NCBI RefSeq assembly: GCF_000235365.1
Contig: NC_016453.1
Coordinates: forward strand, 1,178,001-1,242,000
Source: Eremothecium cymbalariae DBVPG#7215
Lineage: Eukaryota > Ascomycota > Saccharomycetes > Saccharomycetales > Saccharomycetaceae
Direction: 5' to 3'
Length of the DNA: 64,000 nucleotides
Both the position numbers and the translations under genes were made by a program. Shown here piece after piece: positions 59,577 through 64,000 of this stretch (position 1 is its first letter; the number at the start of each line of letters is the position of its first letter). The notes under the pieces were generated by a model, which was not told the origin of the DNA, searched no databases, and saw only the letters and a program-made list of their open reading frames with translations.

Positions 59577-60836
59577 ATGAGAGGTAATCTAAACAAGATT
59601 AAGTTCATTAATCAAAAGTTATTGGGCAGGAAACGGTCCATTGTAGAAATCGGAACTAATCAAGTTGAAAACGTCGTAGATATGGCTGATGGAAGCTTGG
59701 TTGTGGAGCCTCAGTACAGTACAGAGACAATAGAGCAACGAAGGGAAGTTATTAAGGACTGTCAGAAGCTTTATAATCAATTTGAAGATGTTGAGGCGAC
59801 TTTGAATGTTAAAATGCACAAGCTTTATTGTGATTATAGTTTTACTAATACGTTGCCTTCTAGGTTAACAGCGTTGGATGCATCCCAGCCTTGGCTGTTG
59901 TACTGGGTAGGGAACAGTCTGAAGGTGATGGATGAGACGTGGTTTACTGAAGATTATAAGAGGCGGATTGGTGAGAAGATTTTTGCTGTGATGCCTGATG
60001 GTGGCCCCTTCCCTGGCGGTTTGGGGCAGGAGCCACATCTTATGACAGGGTATTCTACAATTGGGGCGTTATGCCTATGTGAAAACTACAACGATTTTTG
60101 GGGCAGGATTAATACCAAAGCAATATATGACTGGTTAATGACGTTAAAGACTCCTGACGGCGGTTTCAAAACCACGCAACCTGTTGGTGAGGTTGAGACA
60201 AGGAGTATGTATACGGCGCTTAGTGTAGCATCGTTATTAGGAATTATGACCGATGAATTGACAAACGATTGTGTAGAATTTCTTGTGAAGTGTCAAACTT
60301 ATGAGGGTGGCTTTGGTGGTTCTCCTCAGGAAGATGAGGCTCATGGGGGGTACACCTACTGTGCTGTCGCAAGCCTGGCGATATTGGGTGCGTTGGACAA
60401 AATTAACATCCCCAAGCTAATGGAATGGTGCAGCACACGCCAATACAACGAAGAAAAAGGCTTCTCCGGTAGGTCCAACAAGTTGGTTGACGGTTGTTAC
60501 TCGTTTTGGATAGGCGGTAGTGCTGCAATTTTAGATGCTTATGGCTATGGAAACTGTTTCGATAAGAAAGGCCTGGAGAATTATATTTTAAAATGCTGTC
60601 AGCAAGAAAACCGTCCAGGTTTGAAAGATAAGCCGGGAGCAAACCCAGACTTTTACCACACCAATTACTGCCTTCTAGGTTTATCAGTGGCCCAGTATGA
60701 CTTTAAATCTACTGGTGGTGATCCCTCTGAAATAGAGTGCACACCAATTGGCAAACCGATGGTCAATGCCATCAATCCTATATACGGAATCCCTGTAAAG
60801 GACGTTAGAAAATTTAAATCTTATTTTAAAAAGTAA
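59577..60836 (+). CDS. RAM1: Protein farnesyltransferase beta subunit Ram1
   Basis: A 419-residue prenyltransferase beta subunit (S.c. 431). With Ram2 it attaches farnesyl to CaaX proteins such as Ras and a-factor. The conserved N-terminal TALDASQPWLLYWVGNSLKVMD precedes the alpha-alpha barrel. Repeats carry the GGF motifs (TPDGGFKT, YEGGFGGSP, EAHGGYTYCAVASLAIL). Zinc ligands are recognisable: Asp and Cys in LVDGCYSFW and His in FYHTNYCLLG. The start at 59,577 (MRGNLNKIKFINQKLLGRKR) fits the S.c. N-terminus. Confidence 0.97.
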   Translation: MRGNLNKIKFINQKLLGRKRSIVEIGTNQVENVVDMADGSLVVEPQYSTETIEQRREVIKDCQKLYNQFEDVEATLNVKMHKLYCDYSFTNTLPSRLTALDASQPWLLYWVGNSLKVMDETWFTEDYKRRIGEKIFAVMPDGGPFPGGLGQEPHLMTGYSTIGALCLCENYNDFWGRINTKAIYDWLMTLKTPDGGFKTTQPVGEVETRSMYTALSVASLLGIMTDELTNDCVEFLVKCQTYEGGFGGSPQEDEAHGGYTYCAVASLAILGALDKINIPKLMEWCSTRQYNEEKGFSGRSNKLVDGCYSFWIGGSAAILDAYGYGNCFDKKGLENYILKCCQQENRPGLKDKPGANPDFYHTNYCLLGLSVAQYDFKSTGGDPSEIECTPIGKPMVNAINPIYGIPVKDVRKFKSYFKK

Positions 60837-60897
60837 CAAGCAACACTATATCCCCCCCCTCCCCCATTATTACCTTTTGGTTAAGTATCTTCTGTCT

Positions 60898-61084
60898 GTA
60901 AGTAAATTTCATGTACATCTGTACATATCTTACTCCATAGCATATGACCGAAAAGCTGAAGCGCATCCTGTGTTGACAAAAAAGCAGATTCTACATATAA
61001 TAACGAACATCAGGGGCAGCGTTGCAGGATTCGTTTCAAATCAATGGTAAACTAACTGAAAAATATACCTATTACTTTTGACAG
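60898..61084 (+). other. Possible 5'-UTR intron upstream of UBX3
   Basis: Donor GTAAGT at 60,898, branch-like ACTAAC at 61,051-61,056 and acceptor TTTTGACAG ending at 61,084 are correctly spaced for a 187-base intron. No ATG lies between the RAM1 stop and the donor, so it would remove leader sequence with three upstream ATGs and not join coding exons. The UBX3 frame is open from the acceptor to its ATG at 61,118. Confidence 0.35.
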
Positions 61085-61117
61085 GGTCCTTTGAACTTAT
61101 TTGGGGAATACATCAAG

Positions 61118-62407
61118 ATGCTCACAGAGTTTTTTCAGCGGTTTCTGAATTCTCAGCAACCTACGTTTACTCCACTCCCAGGTAGTTTTCCTGAGGATGA
61201 AGCAACAGAACCAGAACGTCAACGATACAGTGTTGCAAGAGTGCAATCTAAATTGATGAATATACTGCTTACTCCTCCATTGATGATAATTTACATTGTT
61301 TTCGGTGTTATGCTGTTCATTGCTAATACTCTAAAGCCAGTTAAAAAGTTAGCCGAGTATTATGATAATATGCGTATCAAACATTCCACGGAACATAAGA
61401 ATCAGCTTCGAACTTTGGTAGAAACTCTAATTCAGGATAGTGCACGTTCTATTTCTCCCGATGTTGTTGCGTCTAATTCACCTATCACACATACGTTTTC
61501 TTACCTTTACAATCTGCAGAACGGAATCATGTTACCACAAATAGTACAAGGGGGATATACTGATTTACTTAGGACATGCACCGAACAAGGTAAGTTTGCG
61601 CTTATCTACTTACATAACCCTCTTTTATTCTATTCGTTGGATTATGTCAGACAGGTTTTGTCAAATGACGACGTTGTGGGTATGATGAGAAGATACCAAG
61701 TAATGCTATGGTTTGGTGATATAACAACTCCCGAGGGTCTTCAAGTCGCGAATACCTTAAAAGTAAGACAATTCCCATTTATTGGGTTTCTTACTATAAA
61801 GAATGACGCCAAATTCGAGATTATCTGTCGTATTGAAGGCAGATTGTTCGATTTTAACGTGGCATCTCTGGAACTTAAGTTGCAGCAGTCGTATTCCAAA
61901 CTAATTCAATTGAGACAGCAGAGGCAAAATAGAGAGTTGCACCGCTTGATGGTAGAGCAAGATTATAGATTCCATGAAACCCTACGACACGATCAAGATA
62001 GGTATCAAGTTAGAAGCGGGCTCGGAGAAAATGAACAGCAGATGTTTGATCAGGAGCGTATAAAAAAGGAATGGCTATTGTGGCGGAAGTCCACCCTATA
62101 TCCAGAACCGTTGCAGGGGGATATATGTCGGCTAAACATCCGGACTAATGGGGGGCGTATTGTCAGGAAGTTTGATGCTTCTTTGCCTATTGAAGAGATA
62201 TATGCCTATGTAGAGCTATACATGAACGGCATGCTATTCAGTGCCGAGACATATGATCGCCCAAGCCCGCCAAATTACAATTATATCTACAGCTTCAAAT
62301 TAATAACGCCTGCCCCTCGAGTGGAGCTCGATAATACAAAATTGATTAGGGACGAAAGTGCTATTTACCCATCTGGGACTGTGATTGTTGAACCGCCTGA
62401 TATATAA
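61118..62407 (+). CDS. UBX3: UBX-domain protein Ubx3
   Basis: A 429-residue protein (S.c. 455) of the FAF2/Ubx2 type that recruits Cdc48; S.c. Ubx3 is linked to clathrin-mediated endocytosis. A membrane-associated hydrophobic segment is near residues 50-72 (LLTPPLMIIYIVFGVMLFIA). A thioredoxin-like UAS domain covers ~130-265, with FALIYLHNPLLFYS and RQFPFIGFLTI. A Gln/Arg-rich coiled coil follows, then the C-terminal UBX domain (CRLNIRTNGGRIVRKFDASLPIEEIYAYVE). The first in-frame ATG (61,118) is used; a TTG at 61,091 is rejected. Confidence 0.9.
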   Translation: MLTEFFQRFLNSQQPTFTPLPGSFPEDEATEPERQRYSVARVQSKLMNILLTPPLMIIYIVFGVMLFIANTLKPVKKLAEYYDNMRIKHSTEHKNQLRTLVETLIQDSARSISPDVVASNSPITHTFSYLYNLQNGIMLPQIVQGGYTDLLRTCTEQGKFALIYLHNPLLFYSLDYVRQVLSNDDVVGMMRRYQVMLWFGDITTPEGLQVANTLKVRQFPFIGFLTIKNDAKFEIICRIEGRLFDFNVASLELKLQQSYSKLIQLRQQRQNRELHRLMVEQDYRFHETLRHDQDRYQVRSGLGENEQQMFDQERIKKEWLLWRKSTLYPEPLQGDICRLNIRTNGGRIVRKFDASLPIEEIYAYVELYMNGMLFSAETYDRPSPPNYNYIYSFKLITPAPRVELDNTKLIRDESAIYPSGTVIVEPPDI

Positions 62408-62513
62408 TATTCGCTACAGATTGAATAAAAGCTTGATGGTAAAAGCATAAACATTTACTTATATATGTATATATACACATCATTCGTTGACTTTCCTTGA
62501 ATCAACTCGAATC

Positions 62514-62930
62514 TTACTTTATTATTAACTTCTTCCCCGTAGATTTAGACTTAGACTTAGACTTCTTCTTCTTCGTCTTAATCAAGTTGTTCATGCCCAA
62601 CTTCAACAACGCAACGTAATCCTGCCAGAACTTGTCCAAAGAATCGGCTTCAACAACAGTGTGATACTTGACTTTATTCGACTTAACATTGCATGATACC
62701 CTCAAAAGGAGCGGATACTCCTTATTTCCGCTACCAGAAATCCTTGTCTTCCTAGCTATAACTGCTACAGGATTGTTGGTATCAAATTCATTATATCTTG
62801 AAACTGAATCGTTGATTATAAGTCTTTTCATTGCCACGTTCAAGGAATTGTGTGACTCATTAGCGCTATCAATAAGCTCCTTTAACCGAACTAATAACTG
62901 TTCATGAGGAAGATAGTTGGATTTAGACAT
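62514..62930 (-). CDS. SRP14: Signal recognition particle subunit Srp14
   Basis: A 138-residue Alu-domain protein (S.c. 146). Srp14 acts as a homodimer in yeast SRP and binds the 5' end of the SRP RNA. The fold runs over residues 5-112 with LPHEQLLVRLKELI at the start and KYHTVVEADSLDKFWQDYVALLKLGMNNL at the end. The C-terminal Lys/Ser repeat (KKKKSKSKSKS) is typical. It is convergent with UBX3, as YDL092W with YDL091C. Confidence 0.95.
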   Translation of the reverse strand: MSKSNYLPHEQLLVRLKELIDSANESHNSLNVAMKRLIINDSVSRYNEFDTNNPVAVIARKTRISGSGNKEYPLLLRVSCNVKSNKVKYHTVVEADSLDKFWQDYVALLKLGMNNLIKTKKKKSKSKSKSTGKKLIIK

Positions 62931-63230
62931 TGCACGTATCCATCACTTAGACTAGTTTGGTTAACTTTGCAACTTACAACTTCGTTAACCAATTTCATCT
63001 CGAGGTCAAAATATTATCACCATGTTTGGTCACGTGATACATCTGTGGCGTACCCCAGATCTATTTATAATATATAATACAAAGCATGACCGAAGGCAGT
63101 CTAGTGGGTAGATGTTACATATTTTCGGTTTTATTTGCCCAATATTTCATGCCAGACCCGGGAGCAACATATATAATTGTACCTAAGCAATATTTGCAAA
63201 ATTATATAAAAGCCAAGACATGTGTGTAGT
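62931..63230. promoter_or_regulatory. Divergent promoter SRP14 / transporter with Cbf1-type site
   Basis: About 300 bases between divergent genes. GTCACGTGA at 63,029-63,037 matches Cbf1. AT-rich TATA-like stretches lie at 63,064-63,080 and 63,169-63,210, the latter just before the transporter ATG. Confidence 0.45.
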
Positions 63231-64000
63231 ATGAAGATCTACTCTCTGGCATTTGGCCATAAAATGACCAGTGCTCTAATGGGTGATTCTATTTCGAAGC
63301 AGCAGTTGATAAGTTTTGTGGGAGCATTTACAGTTGCCTTTACAACAGGAGCAACTCACATATACAGCATATATGCTCCTCAGTTACTCGAGCATTGCGG
63401 TATTCCTATGGAATCGGCGAAGCACCTGACTCTAGCTGTCAATGTCGGTTCTTTGGGGCTTGGCTTCATAGGTGGGATAATTACAGATCGCAAAGGACCT
63501 CAATTTTCATGTGGATTAGGTGCGGTAGCCAATTTCATGGCTTATATCTGTATGGGTTATTGTTACAAAAATCGTATAAGCAGCGATCTGCCACTGTGCG
63601 TGTGTTTTGCAGTCTTGTCATTCGGAAATCTGACAGCGTTCCTGGCGACTTTTAAGTGGTGTGCCCTTAATAGTTCCAATCACAAAGGGATTGTGTTGGG
63701 GGGTAGCTCTGCTCTACATGGGCTCGCTTCTATGATTTATTCTAATTTGATTTACAGACTTTTCGGTAATGACACTAGACGCATATTTCAGTTCATGCCA
63801 ATCGCATCTTCGGCTCTGACGATTATTGGTTGCTTTACGTTAAAGGATCTCAATAGATCTGATGAACAGAAGCAAACTGGTAAGGGATCTCGTCTTATTT
63901 TTCAAGATGACGTCTTCCAAAGCACTGACGTTCATCTAACTTCTCCAGAGCAGCCTGCAGCGCAGGCGATGACTCGTGACTCTGAAGAGGCTGATGATTC
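63231..64000 (+). CDS. YMR155W-type major facilitator protein, N-terminal part (cut by window edge)
   Basis: From the ATG at 63,231 the frame is open for 256 codons to the right edge. Six hydrophobic segments can be read, with THIYSIYAPQL after the first and GGIITDRKGPQFSCG between the second and third, the short loop typical of the nodulin-like MFS family. A hydrophilic loop begins near residue 210 (KDLNRSDEQKQ) and continues to the edge, as between the two halves of such transporters. S.c. YMR155W (547 residues) is a vacuolar-type member of unknown substrate and follows RIM13 (YMR154C), which supports the call. Confidence 0.85.
   Translation, partial: MKIYSLAFGHKMTSALMGDSISKQQLISFVGAFTVAFTTGATHIYSIYAPQLLEHCGIPMESAKHLTLAVNVGSLGLGFIGGIITDRKGPQFSCGLGAVANFMAYICMGYCYKNRISSDLPLCVCFAVLSFGNLTAFLATFKWCALNSSNHKGIVLGGSSALHGLASMIYSNLIYRLFGNDTRRIFQFMPIASSALTIIGCFTLKDLNRSDEQKQTGKGSRLIFQDDVFQSTDVHLTSPEQPAAQAMTRDSEEADD

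Overview
The window is nuclear DNA of a budding yeast of the Saccharomycetaceae. Genes are dense, mostly intron-free and on both strands, and nearly every protein has a clear Saccharomyces cerevisiae (S.c.) counterpart. The gene order points to a lineage that split off before the whole-genome duplication. Neighbours here map alternately to two S.c. duplicate blocks: chromosomes IV and XV in the left two thirds, IV and XIII in the right third. An Eremothecium, Kluyveromyces or Lachancea type species fits; the fairly low GC content and an ARL8-type GTPase missing from S.c. suit this, but the species cannot be fixed from the sequence alone.

Left block (1-41,900): an unrecognised gene cut by the edge, DNA2, DFG16 (pH sensing), an ICT1/CLD1-type hydrolase, EXG2 (GPI-anchored glucanase), SWM1 (anaphase-promoting complex), a CIN5/YAP6 bZIP factor, HSP78, STI1, RKM4, BUB3, PEX29, SNM1, HST3, SNF1, YDR476C, an ARL8-like GTPase with an intron, JIP4/YOR019W, PRP3, HSP10, MCO10, SFM1, DDL1 and AHC1. 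A GC-rich island with strong strand bias covers SWM1 and the bZIP gene, whose upstream region has no ATG for 679 bases.

Right block (42,400-64,000): a SERF-family gene, TIF34, a dienelactone hydrolase (YDL086W), a T5orf172-domain gene that appears to need a +1 ribosomal frameshift at CTT-AGG-T, an LDO45/LDO16 lipid-droplet locus with an intron that joins two ORFs, SWP1, IMP1, an unusual short-chain dehydrogenase, LUC7, a gene broken by two frame changes, a NUP53/ASM4 nucleoporin, NUR1, RIM13, RAM1, UBX3, SRP14 and the start of a YMR155W-type transporter.

There is no operon-like organisation. Functional links are loose: DFG16 and RIM13 act in the same Rim101 pH pathway, and HSP78, STI1 and HSP10 are chaperones, with a clear heat-shock element only at STI1. 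No tRNA, rRNA, transposon or CRISPR array was found. The least ordinary items are the frameshifted T5orf172 gene, the LDO45-type splice whose donor site supplies the stop codon of the unspliced form, the ARL8-like GTPase with a large insertion, and the broken gene at 52.9-53.6 kb.
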